Program-made: the position numbers and the translations under genes | Shown: one piece after another, positions 18,073 through 25,916 of the stretch | How positions within the stretch are numbered: the first letter of the stretch is position 1 | How the letters are laid out: every line of letters begins with the position of its first letter | Origin: an uncultured Eubacteriales bacterium | GTDB taxonomy: Bacteria > Bacillota > Clostridia > Oscillospirales > Acutalibacteraceae | Direction: 5' to 3' | Length of the DNA: 62,297 bases | Assembly (NCBI GenBank): GCA_910577755.1 | Contig: CAJTNL010000012.1 | Coordinates: 1 to 62,297, forward strand | Notes under the pieces: generated by a model | What the model was told of the DNA's origin: nothing | Databases searched by the model: none | The model's input: only the letters and a program-made list of their open reading frames with translations

Positions 18073-18091
18073 AATATTCCTTTCTATATTG

Positions 18092-18148
18092 AACTGCACC
18101 TCAAAAGTCAGACAGTATGCTTGACTGTAAACCAAAAGAGGTGCAGTT
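18092..18148 (+). terminator. Inverted repeat after sodA, probable terminator (IS3-end-like sequence)
   Basis: AACTGCACCTC (18092-18102) and GAGGTGCAGTT (18138-18148) form an 11-bp perfect stem, with GTCAGACAG and CTTGACTGT in the loop region that may pair further; TTTTCAT follows. It probably ends the sodA transcript. The outer sequence also resembles terminal repeats I remember from IS3-family elements, so a small remnant is possible. Confidence 0.5.
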
Positions 18149-18643
18149 TTCATATCTAAAGCAAGGGTAAACAACAAACGCTCAGAATAGTAAACCCTAT
18201 TTCCAATAAAAGCTATAGCGAATAAAATGTTAAACTACACCAAGCCATGCGTAATTAAAAATTAAAGAGTATTTTAATTATCCAAAAATAGGAGTGTATT
18301 TATTTTGAAAAAATTGCAAAGCTTATGCCTTGAGCCGCATAATAACCCATATTTCATTGAAAACGGTATACATCCAAAGTATGCGTCATAAATAAAACTG
18401 CGTCAAGAGCTTTGTAATAAAAACTTTTACGGTTAACCTTAAAAAAGAACTTAAATATTTATTGAAATTTACTCTGCATATAGATTTCAAAGTAAAAATC
18501 ATTTCGTATATAACCTATGACCATAACTGCAAAATCAAAGCAAAGTTTAAGAGCCCACTATCTATTTACATAGACAGCAAGCCCTTTCCACTGTATTATT
18601 TAATTTTTGTATAACTTTGGGTGAAATTTAGAAAAAGTTATTT
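18149..18643. other. Intergenic stretch without a clear gene (sodA-cysK)
   Basis: About 500 bp between convergent genes. Both strands are broken by frequent stop codons. The only ribosome-site-supported frame is a 28-codon one at 18305-18391 (plus strand, TTG start after AGGAG, beginning MKKLQSLCLEPHNN), which I cannot relate to any family; it may be the relic of a lost gene. ATAACTTT/AAAGTTAT near 18610-18640 is a weak inverted repeat close to the end of cysK. Confidence 0.4.
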
Positions 18644-19576
18644 TTATTCTATAAACAAATCTGTCGATAAGTAGCGTTCACCAGTATCAGGAAGTAGTGT
18701 AACAATAGTTTTTCCAACAAATTTTGGACGATTTGCTATCTGGGTAGCAGCCCATAATGCCGCTCCAGAGGAAATGCCAACCAATATGCCTTCGGTGCGG
18801 GCAATTTCTTTACCTATAGTCATAGCATCTGCGTTTTCTACCGTAATAATTTCGTCATATATACCTGTATTCAGAGTATCAGGAATAAAACCTGCGCCAA
18901 TTCCTTGAATTTTATGTGGACCAGCAGTTCCCTCTGAAAGAACCGGTGAAGCCGCTGGTTCGACGGCAACGATATAAACATTAGGATTCTGTTGTTTTAA
19001 GTATGCGCCAATACCACTAATTGTACCACCAGTACCAATACCAGCAACAAATACGTCAACATGGCCATCTGTATCATTCCAAATTTCCGGCCCAGTAGTT
19101 GTCTCATGAATATAGGGATTTGCCGGATTTACAAACTGTCCTGGAATAAAGCTGCCAGGAATTTCAGCTGCCAATTCCTCCGCTTTTGCAATGGCGCCTT
19201 TCATACCTTTTGCACCTTCAGTTAGTATAACCTCAGCGCCATAGGCCTTAACCAAATTTCTTCGCTCAATGCTCATCGTTTCCGGCATAGTTAAAATAAC
19301 ACGGTAGCCTTTTGCTGCGCCAACTGCAGCCAAACCGATACCGGTATTGCCGCTGGTAGGCTCAATAATTACAGCGCCTTCTTTGAGTTGCCCTTTTGCT
19401 TCAGCATCATCCAGCATTGCTTTGGCGATGCGGTCTTTTACACTTCCTGCTGGATTAAAATATTCTAGTTTTACAAGAATATTAGATTTTAAATTATGTT
19501 TTTTTTCGTAATTGGTAACCTCTAGTAAAGGGGTTCTACCTACTAGTTCTGTTAAACTTTTATAAATTTTAGACAC
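18644..19576 (-). CDS. cysK: Cysteine synthase A (O-acetylserine sulfhydrylase)
   Basis: PLP enzyme that makes cysteine from O-acetylserine and sulfide. 310 residues. PLP lysine in PAGSVKDRIA, substrate loop PTSGNTGIGLAA, phosphate-binding GIGTGGTISGIG and the C-terminal VGISSGAALWA and LLPDTGERYLST are all typical of CysK. The start is a GTG preceded by AAAGGAG at good spacing. Single gene with its own promoter and a possible operator. Confidence 0.96.
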   Translation of the reverse strand: MSKIYKSLTELVGRTPLLEVTNYEKKHNLKSNILVKLEYFNPAGSVKDRIAKAMLDDAEAKGQLKEGAVIIEPTSGNTGIGLAAVGAAKGYRVILTMPETMSIERRNLVKAYGAEVILTEGAKGMKGAIAKAEELAAEIPGSFIPGQFVNPANPYIHETTTGPEIWNDTDGHVDVFVAGIGTGGTISGIGAYLKQQNPNVYIVAVEPAASPVLSEGTAGPHKIQGIGAGFIPDTLNTGIYDEIITVENADAMTIGKEIARTEGILVGISSGAALWAATQIANRPKFVGKTIVTLLPDTGERYLSTDLFIE

Positions 19577-19708
19577 GAAAATATAACTCCTTTCATAATT
19601 TATCTAGACTATTAATAAAATACAATTAAATCTAAACATCGTATATGTAAGTTCTAGCAAAGCAATAACATACACATGGTGATCCCTTCTGTTATATAAA
19701 CTATATCC

Positions 19709-19723
19709 ATACTATGTTAGTAT
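19709..19723 (-). promoter_or_regulatory. Candidate operator upstream of cysK
   Basis: ATACTA-TGT-TAGTAT is a perfect 6-bp inverted repeat starting right at the expected transcription start of the cysK promoter. The position fits a repressor site; CymR-type control of cysteine genes is known in Firmicutes, but the binding protein here is unknown. Confidence 0.35.
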
Positions 19724-19730
19724 TATTTAA

Positions 19731-19759
19731 AGTGTATCTCTTTTTTACAGAAAAGTCAA
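19731..19759 (-). promoter_or_regulatory. Promoter of cysK
   Basis: Minus strand TTGACT (19759-19754), 17-nt spacer, TACACT (19736-19731). The leader to the GTG start is about 150 nt. No T-box signature was seen in it. Confidence 0.65.
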
Positions 19760-19931
19760 TTATGTTTAAAAAATTATTTACAGTATTTATCCAACACTTT
19801 CTAATATAGTTTATCAATTCATATGTTCGTGCTCAAGAAAAATTATCATTCTTTACCATTAGGTTCTGTTTATTGTTACAAACATTTGCATATCAATATT
19901 ATGATTATCAACTACAACTGTATATTTTATT

Positions 19932-20333
19932 TTATAAATTACCGTATTTTTTTAAATATCGTTTTACCATCATTCTTACACCGTCTGCGCTATTACCGCC
20001 ACCTAAATGCAACGCTACCTGTACCCATGATAACCCCTGTATGAATCTCAGCATCACTACTTGCCGTAACATACTATCCTCTATTCTGGAAATAAACTGA
20101 TTTAGCTTTTTATAGGCATATATGCTTTTCTTATAGCGTTGTTCTATTAAAAGTTTACAGATCATCATTTCTTGCATGATTTCATCGTTAACTTTTAACA
20201 CAGAGAAATTTAAAACATTTGATAAATATCCCATACGCTTTTCAATAGTTTGCTCTATTTCTTCTAATTGCTTTTGATTGATCTCAATTTCTTTTTTTAA
20301 ATAGGTTAGCTGTGAAAGTTCTTGTAATGTCAT
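19932..20333 (-). CDS. Phage-type sigma-like/ArpU-like regulator (DUF1492-like)
   Basis: 133 residues. The first ~60 residues are a Glu/Gln/Lys-rich helix (coiled coil likely); the C-terminal part, from DSMLRQVVMLRFIQGLSWVQ to KRYLKKYG, resembles sigma-70 region 4 type helix-turn-helix domains of small phage late-gene regulators (DUF1492, ArpU and RinA-like). Such proteins in prophages control packaging and late genes. The ATG has AGAGGCG upstream. The gene is preceded, 26 nt away, by a perfect 21-bp inverted repeat, and the next gene upstream is a tail-fibre gene; no other phage gene is near. Function as an active regulator is inference. Confidence 0.65.
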   Translation of the reverse strand: MTLQELSQLTYLKKEIEINQKQLEEIEQTIEKRMGYLSNVLNFSVLKVNDEIMQEMMICKLLIEQRYKKSIYAYKKLNQFISRIEDSMLRQVVMLRFIQGLSWVQVALHLGGGNSADGVRMMVKRYLKKYGNL

Positions 20334-20358
20334 ATAAACGCCTCTTTAATATAAAGTA

Positions 20359-20404
20359 ATTACAGAATTCTGATATATAGTATTATATATCAGAATTCTG
20401 TAAT
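20359..20404. promoter_or_regulatory. Perfect 21-bp inverted repeat containing two CAGAATTCTG palindromes
   Basis: ATTACAGAATTCTGATATATA (20359-20379) and its exact complement (20384-20404) are separated by GTAT. Each arm contains CAGAATTCTG, itself a palindrome, with centres 28 bp apart. No U-tract follows on the minus strand, so it looks more like a double operator or a leader hairpin for the regulator gene than a terminator. Confidence 0.6.
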
Positions 20405-20469
20405 AGTCAATACAAGTCTCCTATATAAAAAATTACTTTCTTTGGTCCGTTGTATTTAATAAGTTACTT

Positions 20470-22089
20470 CTAGGCTGTTCTCCTCCACATGTAACATGTG
20501 ATATACGGTTGTAAATTGTTATGAGATTGCCCTCCCCCTGCTGCACCTGTAAATGGATATGTGGTGTATTGTCTAGGATCATTTGTTTCTAATGCCGGAG
20601 AGACAACCTGGTTTGTTCCCTGCTCCCCACTCCAATACAACAATTGTGAATGTGTATGTTTGGGTATCTCGTCGACCGTTAGTATGTGTGTTTTGCTGCC
20701 TCCTGTTTTATTCACCGTGTTAAAATTTGCATCAGCCGTATTTACCCCTACTGGCACACGACCACTGCCCCATGCAACCCATGTACCGCCAAATAACATT
20801 CCAGGATTTGTCACCACCGTGGTCATATAAATAGAACCTACCGGGTATACTGCCAAAAACAGATTATCTACGCCTATATCATTTACCGTTAAAGTAATAT
20901 TATCTGATAATGCCTTACCGTTTACGGTTCTGGTTATTGGTACGGCATCTACATCTACAGCTGACAAACTAATATTGGCTGAAAGCGCTTTATTGTTTAC
21001 CATGCGTGTTGTGGGCACAGCTCCCACATCGGCAGCTGTGGGCATATTTGTTAGTTTACCGCTGCTATTTAACCCTGCCACTCCATTCATTTTACCTATA
21101 TCCGTTTTTGCCACTGCGCCGATATCATTTGCTGACAACGTAATATTACCTGATAATGCCTTGCCGTTTACAGTTCTGGTTATTGGCACGGCATCTACAT
21201 CTACAGCTGATAAAGTAATATCGCCTGAAAGCCCTTGATTGTTTACCATGCGTGTTGTAGGTACAGCTCCCACATCAGCAGCAGTAGGCATTTGCATTAA
21301 TTTACCACTATGATCTAATCCAGCAATACCGTTGATCTCATTTTTTTGCATTTCAATTGCTTCTGCCACCAATTCACCCGAAACCTCTTCAATTTGATCA
21401 ATGGCCTCATTGACCCGAACAACTGCCAAATTGGCACTTGAAACAGCCGATTCTACCGATTGTCTTGCATCCGTTAAAACTTTTTCCAATTTTTGATTAG
21501 CATGGCTTAAGTTTATATCAAAATTTTGCAGCTTTTGTGCCATTTGATTATCTGAATCTGTTATCATTTGATTGAATTGTGTACTGAAATGTTCTGACTG
21601 ATTTGTAAAAATTGCATCGAACTCCCTTATTTTTTGTTGTAGAGCTTCGGTAACCACATTTGCAATTCCATCTGTTTTTTCTAATGCATCCAACAATAAA
21701 GTCATTTCATTGGCGCTTTCAATTGCTTCATCATTTTCCAAAGAACGCTCAATTACTATGGTCAACCCTAAAATTTTTAAAAGAGAACCATTTGTTCCTA
21801 TAACATGTATTTCACAATCAGTAATAGTTCCTGCCATTGCACTCATTTGAGATGTGAGTGAAACTAAAATGATACCGTTTTCGGGATCAATAATTTCGCA
21901 GCGATTATAAACAACTGTTCGGTCCGGCTTTGTCATATAAATAGCTACTGTTTTTTCGGTCAAATCTAATGGCTGATCATAATGCAATAATGTAATTTGT
22001 ATAAATCTACTTCCAACCTCTCCCTCTACAGCGGTAACAACTACATGTGCGTTACGACAGGCATTTAAACACACTTTTTTTAGTATCAT
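20470..22089 (-). CDS. Phage tail-fibre/baseplate-type protein with collar-like C-terminus
   Basis: 539 residues. Residues 1-115 resemble the N-terminal domain of phage baseplate upper proteins (BppU type: LDLTEKTVAIYMTKPD, NGIILVSLTSQMSA). Residues about 125-250 are helical and rich in Gln/Glu/Asn, likely a trimeric coiled coil. Residues 256-407 hold two 82-residue repeats with TAADVGAVPTTRMVNN and VDVDAVPITRTVNGKALS. The C-terminus is a tail-collar/microcystin-dependent-protein-like receptor domain: YPVGSIYMT, FGGTWVAWGSGRVPVGV, a HTHS metal-type motif and NNLQPYITCYMWRRTA. AGGAGG precedes the ATG. It stands alone with the regulator gene, without capsid, lysis or integrase genes, so it is a phage remnant or a domesticated adhesin. 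Confidence 0.8.
   Translation of the reverse strand: MILKKVCLNACRNAHVVVTAVEGEVGSRFIQITLLHYDQPLDLTEKTVAIYMTKPDRTVVYNRCEIIDPENGIILVSLTSQMSAMAGTITDCEIHVIGTNGSLLKILGLTIVIERSLENDEAIESANEMTLLLDALEKTDGIANVVTEALQQKIREFDAIFTNQSEHFSTQFNQMITDSDNQMAQKLQNFDINLSHANQKLEKVLTDARQSVESAVSSANLAVVRVNEAIDQIEEVSGELVAEAIEMQKNEINGIAGLDHSGKLMQMPTAADVGAVPTTRMVNNQGLSGDITLSAVDVDAVPITRTVNGKALSGNITLSANDIGAVAKTDIGKMNGVAGLNSSGKLTNMPTAADVGAVPTTRMVNNKALSANISLSAVDVDAVPITRTVNGKALSDNITLTVNDIGVDNLFLAVYPVGSIYMTTVVTNPGMLFGGTWVAWGSGRVPVGVNTADANFNTVNKTGGSKTHILTVDEIPKHTHSQLLYWSGEQGTNQVVSPALETNDPRQYTTYPFTGAAGGGQSHNNLQPYITCYMWRRTA
20866..21324 (-). repeat. Tandem 246-bp repeats inside the tail-fibre gene
   Basis: Residues 256-337 and 338-407 of the tail-fibre protein are two copies of one 82-residue unit (AGL-SGKL, TAADVGAVPTTRMVNN, then VDAVPITRTVNGKALS); the second copy is a little shorter. 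Such shaft repeats are usual in tail fibres and recombine easily. Confidence 0.8.
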
Positions 22090-22126
22090 ATTTTACCTCC
22101 TATATTCATTGTACTGCTACCGTATT

Positions 22127-22135
22127 ATTATACCA
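22127..22135 (-). promoter_or_regulatory. Extended -10 promoter of the tail-fibre gene
   Basis: Minus strand TGGTATAAT (22135-22127) is an extended -10 element about 38 nt before the ATG. No good -35 box is present at 16-18 nt. Confidence 0.5.
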
Positions 22136-22270
22136 AAATACAACAGAACAAATCGAACAAACATTTAATCTATTACTATAACATAATCAAACAACGGCAA
22201 CTTTTCTAACAATCATTACTAACTATGTTTTGGTCAAAGCTGCTTACACTAAGCGCAGGAGGTTACAATT

Positions 22271-22441
22271 ATGAATGAACCATTTTTATGTTTATCTGAT
22301 TTATTAGATCAGGATTTATCCAGCTATGAATACTTCCATTCTCTCCCTCTGGATATACAAAGAAAAATTGAAGAACAAGATGTTAACTCCTTTAACGATA
22401 TCCAGCAATTAGTAAAAAAAATAAAAGCAAATTTACTGTAA
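22271..22441 (+). CDS. Small acidic protein, 56 residues, unknown function
   Basis: The frame starts at an ATG with a perfect AGGAGG eight nt upstream and ends at a TAA at 22439. The product begins MNEPFLCLSDLLDQDLSSY, continues with YFHSLPLDIQRKIEEQDV and ends in a Lys-rich helix (QQLVKKIKANLL). The SLP-IQ-K-I-V-SF-ELQ-type pattern reminds me of short conserved Clostridial proteins, but I cannot name a family. It is divergent from the tail-fibre gene. No membrane segment or signal peptide. Confidence 0.7.
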   Translation: MNEPFLCLSDLLDQDLSSYEYFHSLPLDIQRKIEEQDVNSFNDIQQLVKKIKANLL

Positions 22442-22551
22442 AAATCAATATCTTATATCCTATCCTATAAATTGCTCATTTTTTTTAATTCTATCCATCT
22501 TTTAAAATATAGGCCTTTTAGTATAGCGTAAAATTTAATATAAAAATCACA

Positions 22552-22579
22552 AAACAACTCCCCTATGGGGGAGTTGTTT
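22552..22579 (-). terminator. Terminator of the amino-acid ABC operon
   Basis: AAACAACTCCCC (22552-22563) pairs with GGGGAGTTGTTT (22568-22579), loop TATG. On the minus strand it begins directly after the stop codon of the ATPase gene and is followed by TTTTGTGATTTTTA. Confidence 0.85.
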
Positions 22580-23314
22580 CTATAAAACGCAATTTAAAAA
22601 ATCTTGTGTACGCTGTTCTCTAGGATTTACAAAAAAGTCTTTTGCAGGTCCTTCTTCCACTTTATATCCGTTTGCCATAAACACAACACGATCGCTTACA
22701 TCACGCGCAAACCCCATTTCATGGGTGACAACAATCATTGTCATACCGTCAGTTGCAAGCTCTTTCATAACCTGTAATACGCCGCCCACCATTTCAGGAT
22801 CCAAAGCGGAGGTTGGTTCATCAAACAGCATTAAATTTGGACTCATTGCCAATGCACGTGCAATGGCTACACGTTGTTTTTGACCACCAGATAAATTGAC
22901 TGGATAATCCTTTGCCTTATTTTTCAAACCAACACGATCTAATAATTCTAAGGCACGGATTTGAGCTTGATCTTTTGTCATAATTTTAAGATTTACAGGA
23001 GCCAACATAATGTTTTTTTCTACTGTTAAATGAGGAAATAAATTAAAATGCTGAAATACCATGCCAATATGCCGACGCAACTTATTAATATTTGCTTTTT
23101 TATCGGTGGTTTCGTTTCCATCAATAAAGACACTTCCTCTTGTAGGTGTTTCAAGCAAATTGATACATCGCAGAAAGGTACTTTTTCCGGAACCTGAGGG
23201 ACCAATCAAACTAACAACCTCTCCCTGATTTACGGTCATGTCAATTCCTTTCAGTACTTCTAATTTACCATAATATTTATGCAAATCATTTACCCGAACC
23301 TTTAATTTTTCCAC
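22580..23314 (-). CDS. Polar amino-acid ABC importer, ATP-binding protein
   Basis: ATPase of a GlnQ/HisP-type importer, 244 residues. Walker A GPSGSGKST, Q-loop in GMVFQHFNLFPHLT, signature LSGGQKQRVAIARAL, Walker B LMLFDEPTSALD and H-loop VVTHEM are all intact; the FNLFPH segment is characteristic for the polar amino-acid subfamily. The GTG at 23314 has AAAGGAG eight nt upstream; a TTG six codons earlier lies on top of that site. It overlaps the end of the permease gene by 29 nt. Confidence 0.93.
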   Translation of the reverse strand: MEKLKVRVNDLHKYYGKLEVLKGIDMTVNQGEVVSLIGPSGSGKSTFLRCINLLETPTRGSVFIDGNETTDKKANINKLRRHIGMVFQHFNLFPHLTVEKNIMLAPVNLKIMTKDQAQIRALELLDRVGLKNKAKDYPVNLSGGQKQRVAIARALAMSPNLMLFDEPTSALDPEMVGGVLQVMKELATDGMTMIVVTHEMGFARDVSDRVVFMANGYKVEEGPAKDFFVNPREQRTQDFLNCVL

Positions 23315-24800
23315 GGCGCAGTCTCCTTTCAATTAAAGCGGATAACGCTGTTAATAATGATACCAGAATTAAATAATAAATAGCCAAAATTAAATAGGTT
23401 TGAAAACTTTCCAAATTTCTAGCTACAATTGCTTTACCCACCTTTGTAAGCTCAGATAGACCGATGACAGATAAAATAGAAGAATCTTTCAATGTAATAA
23501 TAAACTGGTTAATTACAGAAGGAATGACAATCCTAGCAGCTTGAGGAAAAATAACTTTTTGCATAGTTCTCATATAAGGCATTCCTAGCGAACGTGCAGC
23601 TTCCATTTGACCTATATCAACCGCATCAATGCCACTACGAAATATTTCAGATAAATAGGCTCCGGCATTCATGCTTAATGTTATAATACTTGCTACTTCC
23701 ACAGGCATGGTAAAACCCACTAATTTTGGGATACCAAAGTAGATCATAAATGCTTGTACTATAACCGGCGTGCCGCGAATTATCCATAAATATACTTTAG
23801 TAATAACATGTAGCGTTTTCCATTTGGAAATACGCAATGCACAAAAAAACAAACCAAGTATAACGGCAAATATTAAAGAAACAGCAGTAATCCATAAAGT
23901 AATACCGGCGGCCTCAATAAAACGCGGAAACGTTTCGCCCAACAAAAGAAAAAAATTAATTGATTCTTTTGTATCAATTACTGATGATATACTTTCACCG
24001 GAAGCAATATAGGTATCTAAAATACGTTGATATTCCCCACTTGTTTTCACATTTTCCAATCCATCATTAAACATTTGAAGTAGTTCTGTATTGTGGCCTT
24101 TTTTCACACCAAGACCATATGAAGAGCCCGCCTCTTTTTCTCCTATCAGCTTTAAACCAATATTTTGACTAATGGCGTATCCCAAAACGGGGTAATCTTC
24201 AAAGCAAGCCACGGTATTACCCAATTTAACATCTTCATACATATTAGCTGAGTCATCAAAGGTTACAACCGAAAATCCATACTGACTAGATAATGTATTA
24301 GCAAGTACTGCGCCTTCTGTGCCTACTTTTACCGCAACCTTTTTTCCTTGTAAATCCGCATAGCTTTCTACAGAATGATTATCGTTGCTTACAGCCATAG
24401 AAATACCTGAGTCAAAATAAGGCGTGGAAAAATCCATTTTCTTTTTACGCTCTTCTGTTATTGAACAGCCTGCTAAAATGCCGTCTGCCTGTCCAGATTC
24501 CACTGCCTGTAGCGCAGCATCAAAACCAATTGCACGTGCTTCGTATTCAAAGCCCTGATCTTTCGCAATTGCCTCCAGCAATTCCACATCTATACCAATC
24601 CGATTTCCTTGACTGTCTTCAAATTCAAAAGGAGCAAAAGTAGTATCCATTGCAATAATATATTTTTTACCGCTGCCTACCGTTTCATCTTGATTCACTG
24701 ATGTTGCCGTAGCTGTAAAGTAAGTAAAAACTACAGTCAGTATAAAGCATACCGTGATAAGTGAAAATATCTGTCTTGCTTTATTTTGCCAAGTTTGCAT
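23286..24800 (-). CDS. Amino-acid ABC importer, fused substrate-binding protein and permease
   Basis: 504 residues. A signal-anchor-like hydrophobic stretch (12-33) is followed by a type-3 extracellular solute-binding domain (about 45-275: TTFAPFEFED, IGIDVELLEAIA, GILAGCSITEERKK, FSTPYF) and then by a HisM-type permease domain (about 290-495) with the EAA loop GQMEAARSLGMPYMRTMQKVIFPQA shortened here to its first half GQMEAARSLGMPY. Fusions of this kind (GlnP type in lactic acid bacteria) import glutamine, glutamate or related amino acids; the substrate here cannot be told. It forms a two-gene operon with the ATPase. The ATG has GGAGAG about 12 nt upstream. Confidence 0.92.
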   Translation of the reverse strand: MQTWQNKARQIFSLITVCFILTVVFTYFTATATSVNQDETVGSGKKYIIAMDTTFAPFEFEDSQGNRIGIDVELLEAIAKDQGFEYEARAIGFDAALQAVESGQADGILAGCSITEERKKKMDFSTPYFDSGISMAVSNDNHSVESYADLQGKKVAVKVGTEGAVLANTLSSQYGFSVVTFDDSANMYEDVKLGNTVACFEDYPVLGYAISQNIGLKLIGEKEAGSSYGLGVKKGHNTELLQMFNDGLENVKTSGEYQRILDTYIASGESISSVIDTKESINFFLLLGETFPRFIEAAGITLWITAVSLIFAVILGLFFCALRISKWKTLHVITKVYLWIIRGTPVIVQAFMIYFGIPKLVGFTMPVEVASIITLSMNAGAYLSEIFRSGIDAVDIGQMEAARSLGMPYMRTMQKVIFPQAARIVIPSVINQFIITLKDSSILSVIGLSELTKVGKAIVARNLESFQTYLILAIYYLILVSLLTALSALIERRLRRGKIKGSGK

Positions 24801-24920
24801 ACCGTTTCATCACTCTCCAAATAAAAGTTTTAGCAAATGTCTTTTAATAAACGTAAGTATTTAAGCAGTTCTGCAAACAGCTATCAAGATTATACGTTAT
24901 ATGACCGATTGATATACAAC

Positions 24921-24946
24921 AAAGATCGGGATAACTCCCGATCTTT
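24921..24946. terminator. Hairpin between the two ABC importer operons
   Basis: AAAGATCGGGA (24921-24931) and TCCCGATCTTT (24936-24946), loop TAAC. It may end the TrpXYZ-type operon transcript (end of that operon is at 25122) although the U-tract on the minus strand is weak, or sit in the leader of the amino-acid importer. The rest of 24801-25121 shows no gene and no T-box motif. Confidence 0.5.
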
Positions 24947-25121
24947 AATTCATGAAAAAACTTTATTCAATTATATAAAATTGATTATTTTTTGTCAAAT
25001 GTTATCAAGGTAAAAGCAACGTTTTTTGTTAAACTGCTAATGAATACATAACTATGATAAATGACAATATCTAGTTAAGCAAAACTAGAATATTGTACCG
25101 CCTATTATAATGACTTAAAAT

Positions 25122-25916
25122 TTAACTTAACAGCATCCTATCATTTGCTAAATGATCGCCGCTTGCAATTTGGAATTTTTCAAGCAAATTGGCAATGGTT
25201 AATTTTTTCTTTTCTTCTCCCTCAACATCAAAAATGACTCTTCCATCGTGCATCATAATTAAACGATTGCCCATCTGTAAAGCATCATTCATATTGTGGG
25301 TAATCATAAGTGCCGTTAATTGATCTTGTTCAATAATCTGTTCTGTAATATGAAGTACTTTTGCAGCAGTTTTGGGGTCCAAAGCAGCCGTATGTTCATC
25401 AAGAAGTAGAAGCTTTGGTTTTTGCAGTGTGGCCATCAGTAACGTGAGCGCTTGTCTTTGACCGCCGGAAAGCAAACCGACCTTTGACTTCAAACGATTC
25501 TCCAGTCCCAAATCCAGTAATTTTAAACGCTCTTTATAACTACTACGCTCGCTCTTATGTATCCCCCATCCAAGACTTCTTGTTTTACCTCTTCGATATG
25601 CAAGAGCTAAATTTTCTTCTATAGACATATCTGCAGCAGTGCCCTTCATAGGGTCTTGAAAAACCCGTCCCAAATATTTAGCACGCTTATAATCGGCATG
25701 TTTGGTAATATCCTTATTATCCAAAATTACCGAACCACTTTCTATATAATAAACACCTGCAATCACATTTAGCATTGTGGACTTACCTGCGCCATTACCA
25801 CCAATTACCGTAACAAAATCGCCTTTTTTAATTTTAAGATTCAAGTCGTTTAATGCTTTCTTTTCATTTACAGTTCCTTTATTAAAAGTTTTATAAATAT
25901 TATTGAGCTGTATCAT
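25122..25916 (-). CDS. TrpXYZ-type ABC importer, ATP-binding protein
   Basis: 264-residue ATPase. Walker A GGNGAGKST, Q-loop FQDP, signature LSGGQRQALTLLMA, Walker B LLLLDEHTAALDP and H-loop ITHNM are present; DEHTAALDP and the FQDPMKGTA segment are typical of the ATPase that goes with the ABC_sub_bind/BPD_transp_2 systems. The ATG at 25916 has AGGAGG nine nt upstream and overlaps the permease stop by 17 nt. Confidence 0.92.
   Translation of the reverse strand: MIQLNNIYKTFNKGTVNEKKALNDLNLKIKKGDFVTVIGGNGAGKSTMLNVIAGVYYIESGSVILDNKDITKHADYKRAKYLGRVFQDPMKGTAADMSIEENLALAYRRGKTRSLGWGIHKSERSSYKERLKLLDLGLENRLKSKVGLLSGGQRQALTLLMATLQKPKLLLLDEHTAALDPKTAAKVLHITEQIIEQDQLTALMITHNMNDALQMGNRLIMMHDGRVIFDVEGEEKKKLTIANLLEKFQIASGDHLANDRMLLS

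Noticed and set aside
24801..25121. Riboswitch or T-box leader before the amino-acid importer
   Set aside because: Only a short hairpin is seen; the conserved T-box bases are absent, and no known riboswitch core was recognised.
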